This document shows, piece by piece, positions 11,391 to 25,100 of a stretch of DNA of 64,000 bases. Under the pieces are notes generated by a model. That model did no database searches. It was given only the letters and a program-made list of their open reading frames with translations, and was not told the origin of the DNA. The translations under genes and the position numbers were made by a program. Source of the DNA: Haliclystus octoradiatus (taxonomy: Eukaryota > Cnidaria > Staurozoa > Stauromedusae > Haliclystidae); contig OU744449.1 in assembly GCA_916610825.1 (NCBI GenBank), positions 21,527,793-21,591,792 on the forward strand. Reading direction: 5' to 3'. Position 1 is the first letter of the stretch. Every line of letters starts with the position of its first letter.

Positions 11391-12020
11391 CATATCACTG
11401 TTTATCAAATCGTTGCAAAATTCTTCTCGGCGAAATGTTTTGTATGATCGAGTGCATTTCAATGATTTTTTTGTATATTTATTTTTGTCCAGGGTTACTA
11501 TGGTTACTAAACCAAGATGATCAGAGCTGCACACATCCTCTGGCGTGCATTTAGTTATGTTGGATTTAAAGGAGTGTGAAGTGATAAGATAGTCAATTGA
11601 AGTTTGAGTTTGATGTGTTATGCGTGTCGGAGCAGTGTTATGCGAGTGTAAATCAAATTGATCCAATGTCTCCATTAGCATAGTTCTGGAAGGAGAATGT
11701 TTTAAATGGTCTATATTAAAATCCCCAGCCAGGATGAATCCACATCCCTTTTCTGTCAATGCTTCTGCTGTCGTACGGATAGTTTCAATGGCTTGTATAG
11801 GTAATTATCATTGCGTGGATTGTAACAATCTATTATGTAGATACTGTCACTGCTTGAAGTATATAGTTGTACTGCTAATTGTTCATATTGGATGCCCTTT
11901 GCTTGCTTCGTCAATGTTAGGTCAATTTTTAATTTTAAGTTATTTTTGTAAAATATGGCTGTACCACCATGTCTACCGTCTCTGTCATTTCTGTATAAGT
12001 TGTAACCAGATATATTTGTA
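11391..12020 (-). pseudogene. LINE, AP-endonuclease half (upstream part of the split element)
   Basis: Read on the minus strand from about 12020, it shows GYNLYRNDRDGRHGG, then IYIIDCYNPRNDN. After a frameshift near 11800 come GFILAGDFNIDHLKH, SIDYLI and SSDHLGLV. These are the conserved blocks of the apurinic endonuclease of APE-type LINEs: GDFN contains the catalytic Asp/Asn and SDH the catalytic Asp-His. The frame continues into the first codons at 6080 once the insertion and one copy of its duplication are ignored. This shows that the two halves are one LINE. The 5' side stops at a TGTA microsatellite. Confidence 0.88.
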
Positions 12021-12028
12021 TGTAACCA

Positions 12029-12180
12029 GATGTATGTATGTATGTATGTATGTATGTATGTATGTATGTATGTATGTATGTATGTATGTATGTATGTATG
12101 TATGTATGTATGTATGTATGTATGTATGTATGTATGTATGTATGTATGTATGTATGTATGTATGTATGTATGTATGTATG
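12029..12180. repeat. (TGTA)n microsatellite, about 38 units
   Basis: The run is uninterrupted and about 150 bp long. A TAACCAGAT(A/G)TAT segment is repeated just before it (about 12003 and 12022), where the LINE's 5' boundary lies. Confidence 0.97.
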
Positions 12181-12229
12181 AAATATATAGGTGAGCGTCA
12201 AAGACGGCCTATTCAAGTTACGTTAGAAT

Positions 12230-13161
12230 AAGGTCAGTGTAATAAACGCTATTGTTCTGTCCCTATCCAGAGTCTCTGGATAGGATACACTGCTGTCTCG
12301 CTTAGTTATTTTGTGTTTTCAATGGTAGTTAAAACTGTAACATGTGATTTTACTCACACAGTCATCTCTTACTTGAGACGGAAGGCGAGAAAACATTTGC
12401 ATTCCTGTAAATTCTGACAAAACAAAGGCAAGCGTGACAGAACAGAAAATATAAGTGTATCGACCATATACCCTATTCTATAGTGAATGTGAATGAGAAT
12501 GTGGTTATGTGGCGCAGGATAAGGAGGAGCTAGATTGAACTTAATTTCATGAGTGAACATTGATTGATATGAGTTATTCGATCTCTGACAGAAATCCAAC
12601 CAAGTGTGCATGTCAGAGATAAAAGCGCAATAAGTAAAACGGGTCACTGTCCTCAGCATTTCTCTGTCATAAGCTTCGCCAGTAAATGAGGAAACACTGT
12701 TGCATAATTCCCCTTTTGCTTGCCAGTATAACAATACCGTATATTTAGGTATTCATAAGGTATATTTTGCCAACAACTTAATATATGAAATGTCTGTTGA
12801 ATGTTGACACCTTGAAAACAATTCGGAAAAATTGAGCTGAAATTCCTCATTTCAGTATTTGTGAGCTATGAGTTACCGTTTGATAGAAGATTCATACGAC
12901 CATGTTCAAATTCATTAAGTTTTTTCAGAAGCATCTTAAATTGTAAATTATATATTTACCTAAAAATCATCTCAAAGATTCATTGTGAAACGCCGATGTC
13001 ATCAAATATCATGTTTCATAGAAATTATAATTAAAAATGTGTAGAAGTTGATACATGAGATGACAAAAGCTAGTTGTAAAGAATTACAATGCTGGGGTTG
13101 TATGGCTGTTAGTGTAAATATGCATAGATAGAGTATACAGATCGTTCTGTTGTGCTGATGT
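12230..13161. other. 3' flank of the transglutaminase gene, no other gene seen
   Basis: The 3' UTR of the minus-strand transglutaminase should start at 13161 and run left. I see no clear AATAAA signal on the minus strand in the first 200 bp. The rest holds only short open frames without recognisable domains. Confidence 0.4.
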
Positions 13162-16100
13162 TTACTTGACGTCGACCTCCACTGAACCTTGAAGTCCATT
13201 CAGCTCTTTGGAATTGAATGTAGCCATCAGGCTGCGCTTTCCTTGACGAGCCTATATGAGCAAATAAAAACAGTTTCTATAGAAATATTAAAAGTATGCT
13301 GTTTTGGTTAGTATTTGATCACAGTTCAAAGGATCATTTAGTCGCAAGTTTCAGAACATTAAATTTTTGAATCCATAGCATAGAACAGCTGAACATTGTC
13401 AACATTCACATCTCGATTCTCTATCCGACCCCTCCCTTGAGGTAATTCATTTTCCAATCATTTTTGAATAATTGTTTTCAAAGCAATCATTCTTTTTAAA
13501 CTAAATAGACAATTTCAATATAAAATAGACAGTATCGCCCACTTTGTGGAGAAGAAAAAAGCTACCAAACATTCATCCCTGAGTGATAACTGTCTATTCC
13601 AACCAATCGCAGCTAAGAGCCTAAGATTGATTGATATTTAACCATCCAGAGAGGAAACTCGATAAGCGTTATGGGAACTTTCAATATTATCTATTAATAT
13701 GCACAAGTAGCTTGATATTTTCAATATTAGGTAATGTTCTGGTAGTTAAGAATCATAACAAGCAGCAATTGTGGAAATGCCCTAATATAAATAACATTTC
13801 ATATAATCGAATCACAGTAATCAAATATGGAATTGAATTTGTGAAGCTGTGGATAAAACTTCGCCGGTATTATTTTTTTATAGAAAAAAACCACATGAAT
13901 CATTATGTCTTCAGTCCACATTCACAAGAAAGATTCAATCCATAATTGTGATGTTGTAGCTTGCTATTACTACACTATATAATGAATGTTCTATACGTAC
14001 CGCTGGTGTGATCTTTACTGGCAATCTCAACTCTTGATGGGGTCTTACAGTTCTAAATAGTAAATGAATACACACTCAGATCAATATAATTCCATTCCTA
14101 AAGCCATTCCTCTCGAAATAAAAGACTGACATGGGTGCATTAGGGTCTCAATTACTATTACTTAGCACTGTGTGAGCAGCGTGGGAGGAAACAGACTGGA
14201 AATAACTCTTCAAAGGACTTATAGAATTGTAACTGTTCAATGAATAAATCATAATATCTGATATGACAAATGAAATGAAAAAGAAGATAAATTAAAATGC
14301 ACGTTACTTGAGTGTTTTGTCATACATGAATAATTAACACCCATAAAAAGAAAAAGAACTGTTCGATGTTTTGAATAACCCTGGTATATTTCATCTTTAC
14401 GATGAATTTGAGTTAACAATTATACCTATAATAGAATGACAACCCATTTTTAGATAAATTTTAGGTGACTTACTGAGCATTGAGAGAGAAGCGCTCTGGC
14501 ATGACTGTACCATCAATATGAACTGTGCAATTGGTTAGATCCTTATCCAACGGATTCTTGAAGCATACAAATATCTCTTGTTGTCTTTTATTGTATAAAG
14601 TAGATGGTAATGATTGGAATGTGACATCTGGTTTCTTAATATCAATAATTTCACTTGTTGTTTTGATTTGTTCGGTTTCTTTTACAATAGCAGAGACATA
14701 ATAACGAACCATTGAATACTCATTCAGATGATCCATGTAGTTTGATGCTACAATCTTAGCAGCAAGGTTTTCAACTAAAAAGAGATGACTGTATCGTAAC
14801 TAATATTGTAACTAATCATCATATTCAACAATGAGGACACGGTGCTCAGCTTTATGTACTCTGATACGAACACGTTGCGTGCGCAATGAGAAATAAATGA
14901 GCCGCCAGACGAGTGATTTTGACCTCGAGAGTGTCTCATAGCACCCAAAGTGTTTGTATCAGAGCACTCAACATTAAAAAGATCAAACTAATGATCGCAT
15001 GAAAATTATCTTAAAATGACGACATCATAGAGATTAGAACGAGCGCGGCTTTTCAATAGAATGACGCTGCGCTTTCTGAGAAAAGATACGAAAACTTGGA
15101 AACTCTAAAATTAGAAGAAAATACAGATATAGTAACGTAACGTGGCACTTTGGCATTTATCAACAAAACAAAAATGATCTTCAAAGCTACGAACAAAAAA
15201 TTGAACAAGGAAATTTTATAGGCTATGTTTAATTTATGATTGTTTTGCTTCAAACGGGGCTTAAAAGTAATTGCGTTTGTTGTTCCTAATATTAATTTGA
15301 ATGGTACTTCTAAGCGCTCTTTCAACCAAAGCTCTTTTATCGTATGAACGCCATTTTGTATCTGTTGGTATGACCCCATAAATATATATATGCCTATATA
15401 GGTATGTATAAAAGTTTCAGTTTATCTTACGTTAGTTAAATAATGTATGTTTATTTAGTATTCACAGAGGATAATCAAACTTATCAGGAGATATAACAAA
15501 CTCAACATAAAAGTGCAATTACATAACATCAATAATTTTACAAATAAAAAGTTTTCAACTATTTTGAATTAACTAGATTACTTAACAAACGAAGTTGATT
15601 AAAAAGCGATATTTTGAATTTCGAATCGCTTAGTTTAAAATTCTCTTTCTGGCAATAAACGCCAAAGCATAATTGATAGCAAGATATTATAATAGAACCG
15701 AGATAGTCTAACTCAGATTTGGGTTTTAAAGAGTTTTAAACAGGCCATAATAATATCTTACCTTTGGGAAAATCAACCAAATACGTTGTATTTAACACGT
15801 TCAAGTAATAAATAATTCAAATTTAAAAACAACATCTTCATCCGACATCAATAACATCCTCAAAAGTCTATTTTTGTTGACCCAAGATAGATCATTTTCA
15901 AACAAACAAACTCACTTTCTTGTGAAAAGTAAAACATTCATTAAACAGAGCTAATATTCAATATCATTGAAATGTCACGCGTGGTAAAAAATCAAACAGA
16001 ACCGGGTTTTATGATTCCATCTAAACCGCGCGAATAAATAGTTGATTGCGTTTTTACGTCTTGAATCATAATTTTCAATCTGCTCTCGTATTGGAAAAAA

Positions 16101-19100
16101 ATATTCCGATTTTAATTTTTATGCCGCTTATTTTAGTGCCCAAGTAAACATTTCAAGCAACTAATGGTAATAGTTTCATTAGTGATACTATTTTATTATT
16201 CATAACATTTCGACTTTCCTGGAAATCAGTTAAAAATTAAAAGATATAGTATGTATTGCGTAGGAATTCGAAATCTCAGAGTAATCTAAATCTCTTTCAA
16301 GCGTAGTTTTAAATGCAGTTGTTTTTTCCATTACTGATTCTCCATCGAAAATTGCTACATCATAGATGTTGAGAAGAGAAATCTGCCTTTTTCTCGCTTA
16401 TCAGTTACATTTCACTCTTGCCTCTTTTGACAGTACACTCGTGAGTGAATTTGGTAACAAAACATATCTATACTGATACATACATACCTTGGTTTGCTCT
16501 CACTACAACCTCATGCTTTTGTTTGTCAAGTTTTCCTTTTGGTACACCATTATAACGAACAACTTGTCCACCGATTGCAATATTAACTGTCAAATCTTTT
16601 CCACCTGTATTTCTCAATAAAACATTCATGGAAATATCTCTGCCAACATCAACGAGCTTTTCTTTTGATGTTACTTCCATTTCTAAATCCTTTGGCATTG
16701 ACTTCATTGAGACATTACCAGCCTTCAATAGAGCTTTTCTTACTGCTGATCTTTCTAAAATTGATCCTTCCTTAAATTTATAATCCAAAGTGATGTCATG
16801 ACGTTCATCTCTTCCAACTGCTTTGGTACTGATTCGTTTACCTATAAACAAGCACAGAAACGTTATACAGCTGTGCTACAGTAATTTTTGTATAGAGAAA
16901 TTGGATGCTACTTGCCATCGCTGCAAAATATGTACCACGATGGAATAGGATTGTGCAAGTATTATCTCTATCAAGACATATTTCCTCACATGAAATAGTC
17001 AGAATAATTTCAGTTTCTGAATTCATTACTGAAACCAATATTAGAGGCTAAACTTTGAATTACGATGTATTTTGTACTGCAGCAGTGAAATTGCAGTTTT
17101 CATGACTTGGACATTTCGTTTAACTTATTATGGCGATCGGAGCGCTACCATTCTTGGAACATTATGTTTTGAATGTGTCAGAAGCAAGATATCTTGTCAT
17201 TTTCATGAGATGTTATTCTTCCTAGATGTGGAACATATATTTCTTTTATCAGCTTACCAACGTGTTGGTTATTAATATCGACGGCCTCCCATTTTCCTGT
17301 TGTCTTATTCTTCTGCCAGAAAATAACATCCGCATTGACCTCAGCCAAAACAAAACGAGTGTCAAATGCGATGTCAACATCTCCTTCTTTGATTGCTCTT
17401 AGTGGTGCTGGACCCATTTGGAATATGCCTATAAAACCACAAGACAATTAACAGATTAAGTAATCAGTGCTTAGCACGGGTACACGGATAATGTATATAT
17501 AAAATGTATAATTTTTTGGTAGACAGAGAAGCAAGGTTTATTTACAATAAAGGAAATAAAATAAGAAGGTGTAAAATTGATTTGCTGACGATTACTGCAT
17601 GGAGGGGTTTATTGAACTATTTTCACCTTTGCTTCTTTCCTGTGGTGTAGAATCAACTGCTTGCCATCCACCAAATCCAGGAGCAAGATCCGGGCGTGCC
17701 ATCCACGAGTCGTTCCAACAATGGAAATTCCTTTATTCAAAGTGAGTAACAAAGCAATTAAAATGGTTGGAATTGAATGAAATTTTGCACATGCTGGATA
17801 AAACTATTTATAAAGAGGAATATGAATTTAGAGGGGGCATAGTCTTGACGTTGAAATATTTCACAAATTAAACAATCTTGATTTAAAATTCCAAGTTTAT
17901 GCAACACCACTAAGCACTATTGGCTAATAAAAAATAGTATTAGATCCTAATGTTTCCCCTCTGAAAACAGGCCATAAACGTTGAATGGCCCAACTTTCAT
18001 AAACTCTTGAAGAACAGCTCACGAATATTCATCCTCATGAGCATTTCGTGAAAACAATTATGAAAATTAGCCCCTCTAACTGTTCATGAAATTCTTTAAA
18101 GTGCTCATGAACAGTTTTTGAAACGTTTAAGCAATATCTGAACTTGAAGACAGATATCTTATAGTCTGATCTGCTCCCAATGCCCATGTACTTAACTACT
18201 TTCTCTTTGAATTTATCCTTGTTGTTATGATGATGATGACTATTCGAACTCTGATCTTCAAGGGAGATCAATGACATTATCCTTATTCATGAATTTTCTG
18301 TTAAATATCAATTAGATGAGTACAATTATCTTACCAGATCGAATCTCCAGTCATGTTATCAAGTTCATTTCCTTCTTCGTCCATGTAAACATCATGACTT
18401 GCATTCTTATCAGTATCATGAGCTGAATTGAAATTTGTAATTGAACGCGTTGGAATACCCAATGTTCTCAAAACTGATGAAAAAATGATGAAAATAGTAG
18501 ATTTGAGCTTAAACAGGATAACGTGATGTCCACTGACTGTACCAGGGACATTGGAGGGGGAACTAGAGCAATAAAGAAACTCTCCATTGGGAAAATTTTT
18601 CTTAAAAAACAGTTTCAAAACCTTGTATCTCACAGTCTATCAAAAGTATCGTACATTGACCTTTTCTACACGTATTCTGATATTGTAGCCTATTCATTCA
18701 TATACTCACTGGTAGTAACAAGTGCACTGAAGACCCAGCATTGACCAAATTTGACACCGCTTTTATCTTTCATGTATTCATCTAGAATGGCAGGGCTACT
18801 TGTCCAATACGTTGGTGCTTTACCAGCATCATAATTACCAGACCAATTACCAATCAAAACACCATCATCATCATTTGAATTAACCTGTCATTGAATACCA
18901 AATTGGAAAACAAGTTAAGTTACTCTGATGGGTTCGATTGATTTTGGATTCCATAAGTTCCATTGAGTATAAAGATCAAATATTTCCAAATTATTCCATG
19001 ATAATTCTAGTTTTTACGGTATAGATGTATTTTATTGAACCAATTGAGTTACACAACATTGTAAAAGGGACAAAATTGATCGGTGGGCTCTACGTGCTTA

Positions 19101-22100
19101 GAATCGTGCGTGTTTGTCGTTTGAATTGTTTCTGTACCTGGAATCATGCTGAAACTTTAAATTTGAAGTCATGCTAAGCCATAACTTAAATAATCGTTGA
19201 ATTTACGCTAAGCTCAAGTAATTCAAGTTGAGTTCATATAGCGACCGCCGGTCAATGTTGCTCCTTTAACAAACTTATTCTTAAGGTGAAAGATAAGATA
19301 AGCATGTGGCTAAGAATTACCCCGCGTCCGCTATGTATCAGAAATGAGTTCATGAAGGATGTGACTCAAGTGTTTTATACCAATTAGTTGTTCTACTATG
19401 ATATAAATAATAGAAAGGATCTAACTGATGTATCAAAACTAATAAACATTATGCTTGTTGTTGCTTTTCGATAGCTTTCGAGTTTCCATATTCACTTTTG
19501 TAGTCAAGGTTTGTGTTCCACTTAGAGATTTCCAAATTAGCATCTGCTCTACCCAAAATTGTTCAATGTTCCGTGGGGTTCAAAGTTAGATTTTCGTATT
19601 TATATATATAGATTTAGATAATTAATGTAAAGTTGTCCACACTTGTTTGTGTACGTATAGTGCTCAATGATAAATATCATGAGTTTTAATAAATAAATAA
19701 ATAAAACGAGTCAAAAAAGAGACATGCTGTTCTCGCTCACAGCGAGAACAGTATGTCTCTTTTTGACTCATTTTATTTATTTATCTATGTATAGATTTAT
19801 ATAAAATGAGAGTCAAAAATGAGACATCTCCGCTACTTCAAGTTTGACAACAGAAGGTGATCATCAGGCGATTTATTTCAACTGGCGTGGAACAATCCCA
19901 TTATTAATATTATTATATTATTATTATTAATATTATAGGTATAGATTTATTCTGTTTCCATGATACATACCTTTGCTGATATGACTCTTGATACCTCAAT
20001 GGCAGTATCTCTTCCTTTTGCTTTAGTATTTTGCAACAAGGAAAATGCGCAATCCAATGCAACTTGTTCAAACTATCAAAATAACAAAACATGAATAAGA
20101 CTCTCAGTACATGACATGCAGGCACTACCCTATAGCATTTGTAGCAGTTGATCTAACACGAATATTACAAATATATGGTTGACCTAACCCTATTTTATGG
20201 GCCATGTTGGTTTTCTATAACAATACATCCAAGGGTCACTGCCACCCAGGGTTGTCAATCTAAGCTATAAATAATTCCCGAGGGACTCATTGGGTACCTT
20301 TGAAAAAGCTATATAGGTTTGTTGTAGCTGTAGCGGTATTATATAAATTTTATCATTTTTTTCCTTTCTGCACCAGACATATTGAGACGATGTCGGCAAA
20401 AATAATTCCTGTTTCCTGACTTCAAGGGATGCATGTTTTATCAGGAAATTCAAGGAACACGATTTTATACTTTATCATGATACAAAGAGCAATGTTTTGG
20501 TTAACTCGCACGTACATTACCACACGCACGAACATTTGGTAGCAAATGTTAGCCGAAACATTGTTCATTCTCATACTGAATAAAAATAAATTGTGTTCGA
20601 CATATTTCTGATGCATATTTTTTTAGATATCTCATCTATTCTCACCTGACCAAAATACCACTTTTTAGGGCTGATATAGCTACTACTGCCAATAAACACA
20701 GCACCATGCTCGTTCAGAACATATTCTTTGCGCCAGTCATCATTTTTCATGTAAACGTTATCAGCTAAAATATTTATACAACGATTATCAAGATATTGTC
20801 GTCATCAATATTTTGAATCGGATATGATAACTATAGTAAAAGTAATTTAGATGGTGTCGCTCTATCAGAGGCACCCGTACCACTCCTCTATTTCTATTCC
20901 TTTTCACTGAGAGTAGTGATTTTAAATGCTCTTTACTTATTTCAATCGCGACACTGCAGATCAATTTCAAAAGATTTCATGGCAGATAAGTCTTGATTGT
21001 CAATATGCAACGATGTGCTGCAGCTATTCACATTGCAATTCCCCTGGACCATTCAATCAACCATCCTCAGATGGTACTCATCTGATGTTTTTAGAGAAAG
21101 TCAAGATATGATCCGATCTGAAGTTCGATTGCTCTGCCATCTGAGCTAATCCTCCCTATATAACTATATCGAAATCTATGATCAAGTCCTAACCAATTGG
21201 GGGATCTTGTATTGTTCTATGGATCGGAGATTTTGACAGTAGAAAAAGCGATTTTAAAGAAATGCCAAATGGAATGCCGCTTCATATTGAATTTCAAGAA
21301 AACATGATAAATTCGGTCTTAAAAACGGTGCTGCTTCCCATGCATATTACATATAAAATTAATATAACATTTTTCATTTTCAAGACGCATTCAAAACAAT
21401 TTTCAATCCTTTGTTTCCGCTGAATTTTCTTGTGTGAGCTCCGTAGCAACGACGTAATACCCTGAGCAATTCATCCCTTTCAGATCTGTAACATTCACAC
21501 AGAGAAACATTTTATTTCTTGCGAGAATATTTGTGCTTGATTCAAAAGCTGTTTCCGACTTGTTTTGAGCAAGAATTTCTTGTTTTGAGCAAATGTGTTT
21601 GGAATTTTAAGGATAAACATTATTTTTAAATTCCCGTCGAAATTTGTCGATAGAACATTCGTGGTTTTCAACATTCCTCGTGCAGGAGATATGAATACAA
21701 ACACAGCAAGAGTTTGCTAGCCCTTAATTTATTTCCAATTATCAAGCGTGTTGGACTTCTAAAGACAAGTTGGACATGTGCAGTTTTGAGTTCACAAGTA
21801 ATGATGAAGAACTTGAATCCAAAGGTATTTGAATTGAAGATGAATCAAGCAGAATATTCTTGCATTTTTTTTTTTGAAATATGTTATCTGATTGGCTATT
21901 TCTGTTACTTACATTCACACCATGGATTAAACAGAATGTACAATGGTTGTTCGTGCTCATACACAGTTTCGACATCTGACTCTAGCGAAATTTTGTATTT
22001 TGCAACCAAAGTATCAGATGGGCAATTAATCTCCAAAGACATCTTTTTATCTTGAACATTAATTACTTTAAATCCCCATTTCTGATTCAAGTCATCAAAT

Positions 22101-25100
22101 CCAGTCACCAATGGGATTGTAATTTGTGTCTTATCGTAATCACGTGGACGCTCCCCGGTTTGTAATGTAATGTTGAACTTATCAGCTTCTGGGTTATATT
22201 TTCTAGCAAGATATACATCAAGGAAGATCGATTGTCCACGTCTGACAATGAAAACTTCATCTGGAAATTCAGCTGTATGATGTTCTGATCTGTTCTTGAT
22301 ATCCAATTGGTCAATCCGTGTGACAGGCAAAACTAGAATAAGGCATAAATTGTGATCAAATATCAAATTTGCATTGACTATATACTGATTAGCCTTGCAC
22401 GAGGTTAAAATAAAATTTATACGTCGAACATTCTGTCTGTTGAAGCATGCCCTAACAATTTTTAAAAGGTACCTCTTTAATATTTTAACGTTCCTGTATA
22501 CCAAATGTATGGAAGATTGGAATTAACCCCCTCTCCCCTGGGATCAAGGTACAATGCTTCACATGTTTCAATCATGCAATATTGATTGGTTAATTTCTTG
22601 TATACATGTGCATAACTGAGATGTAATTATTCTTACCACCAGAATCAAGATCAGTTGAGGTGTTATCTCCATTATTGTCCTTTTCTAACCATTGAAAACA
22701 GCCGAAATCATAAAGTTTACCAGATGATAGATCTTTTACTTTCACCTGTGTGCATAAACACCATGTAAATATAAGCTTCAATAATGAAGAATTTACATAA
22801 ATCAATTTGCAATAGAAAGCATAAATATCATATTAATATAGATTTACGGCCAAGCCATGAAATGGATACATAATTACAATATGTCAATTTTGGGGGTGTC
22901 AAAAGCAATTTTGGAATCCTGCTTTCAAATTTCCGGTTTCTAGCAGTGAAATGCTATTTTGTCATAATGCTATTTTTAGTGCAAGATGCCAGGAAATGAT
23001 ACATTTTGGCAATTTTGGGGTAATGTTACTATAAAACCTCCAATTTTGGGGTGCTAGCAAGGTTTGGAAATGGCAACTTACGGAAGTATCTCCCACGGGA
23101 TAAAGTCACGCATATTCAAGGATTCAATACTATGAAAAAGTACTGAAATACTTACACGTTCTAAATACCATCCAGGGAAAGATCCAGAATTGTCATGGTT
23201 AACCTTTATCTGATAGATGACTCCCAAATCTTTGATTTTCAACGTAAACTTATCAACACTGTTAAAAATCAGTTAAAAATAGCTCACAGTTAATGAAGGA
23301 GATCACAAATATTTACTTATACAATGTGAAATCCTTACTGCTTGATGTCCTCAATATTTATTATACGATATAGGTTGTTTAGAGAGAGACCAATACATTA
23401 GGAAATTCAGCTTAAATTGTCACTGGCAATTTACCCTACAGATTTACAATTAAATCATTAGCTTCTTTGTAAAGCATTTTAAGGCAAAAGTCAGTGGCAA
23501 CAGTTTCTCAATTTTATTAGTAATCTCAGAGTCGTTTCGGCTAATGTCTCTAGCCATTTTCAAGAGAATAATATATATATTATTTATGTAAAATTACATA
23601 TTTATGTACAATTTAAAAATTTTAATCTCTTGAAAATGGCTAGAGACATATTTAGCCCGAACGACTTTGATATTACTAATAAACTTTAGAAACTGCTGCC
23701 ACTGACTTTTGCCTTGGAAAGATTTATAATTTCACTTTAAATGCGCATACCAGAGGCAATATTTATGCTTTTAAATCACAATTACTTTGGTATAATAATT
23801 ACCAAGCACGATTATAATATTTTTCTAACAGCGTTGTTAATTGTTGATGTATTTATGTTATTGTTTGTCAGCTTTATTTTGCCCCTGGGTATGCGGCAAA
23901 CTGTGTCAAGAGAAATCAATGTTGACTGAAATATTATATAATCAATTATAATTAGTGCGTGTTTGTTAATATGTGCCTTAGTTGTACGTGTCACCTTAAA
24001 CTTGTTTCTATTTTGACAGAAAGCATTGATTTACTGTTTTGATGAAAATGTGCTTGTTTCAAGAGCCATATTCATTTGAAATGTACAATTGTTTATGTTT
24101 TATTATTTATTTTATGGTTTAGTTAAAGTTTGTATGTGGAAATATTTTTAGAAAGGTAACTTTTCCATCGAATCATGTGCAGGAATTTCTAATTTTTACA
24201 TGGATTTCTATAATAAGACGAATATTTTGCCATGAGAGTCCAATAATTTCTGTCTGCTGTAGATCCAATGTATATGCAGTCTCATACAACAATGCTGTTA
24301 TCATCATTCCTAAATTATCTATAATGCCAAATTTGAACGTTCTATGCAGTGCAGTACAATAAATTGTGCCATCGTTGCAGCAGTTACCTTTTGCAGGTAT
24401 CTCTATTGCAAGGCAAAGTTGAACTGCTGTAATCATATGAACTGCTGCTGCTTGTATGGTTGCTGCTACTGCTGTATGAAGAACTATAGCTGCTGGTATA
24501 ACTGCTTCCAGTTGATGAATACGTTGAACCGTATCTTGATGTACCTCCTCTATATGATGGCTCATATGAACTAATGAATGGATACATTAATATTATTAAT
24601 TCATTAGAATATGAAAGACAGTGCTTCTGAACATTGTGTGTTGCCTTGTTAACAGATTTAAACATTTCTAGTGCCAATTTGCGCCCATGTATTTGTTCTA
24701 ATATATATATTTGGCTTGAGGGGAGTTCTAATATAGTAAAGATGGGAATGCAGTATTGACAGTCATTGGTTTAGATAAAAAGACGTCCAATTAGTGTAGG
24801 TTAGAAGTATGACAGTTGTCAGTTTGTCTTTATGTGACTGTCTCTTCGCAGTTTGCCGCAATACCCATACAGTTAAAACTTTGTAATATCATTAAAATAT
24901 ACAGGTTGGTATTCTTCACATATCCACTGACAAATAGCGATTAAAATTTCTAAATATTTCAAGGATCCAGGTCGAGATCTGGGTCCAGCATAAAGGTGAA
25001 TATCCGCCCGGATCATAGGATCCGGATTTAGATGCAGGACACACCTATGTTTTGCATTGACACATCGCATAAACACGTAATAAATACATATATTGTTGGC

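Noticed and set aside
11734..12231. Open frames with repeated Met-Tyr-Val-Cys or His-Thr-Tyr-Ile
   Set aside because: Products of the (TGTA)n microsatellite on each strand.
21120..21165. Candidate tRNA gene on the minus strand
   Set aside because: D arm and A box look right, but no T arm/B box or closing acceptor strand is found within 90 bases; kept only as a possible SINE head.
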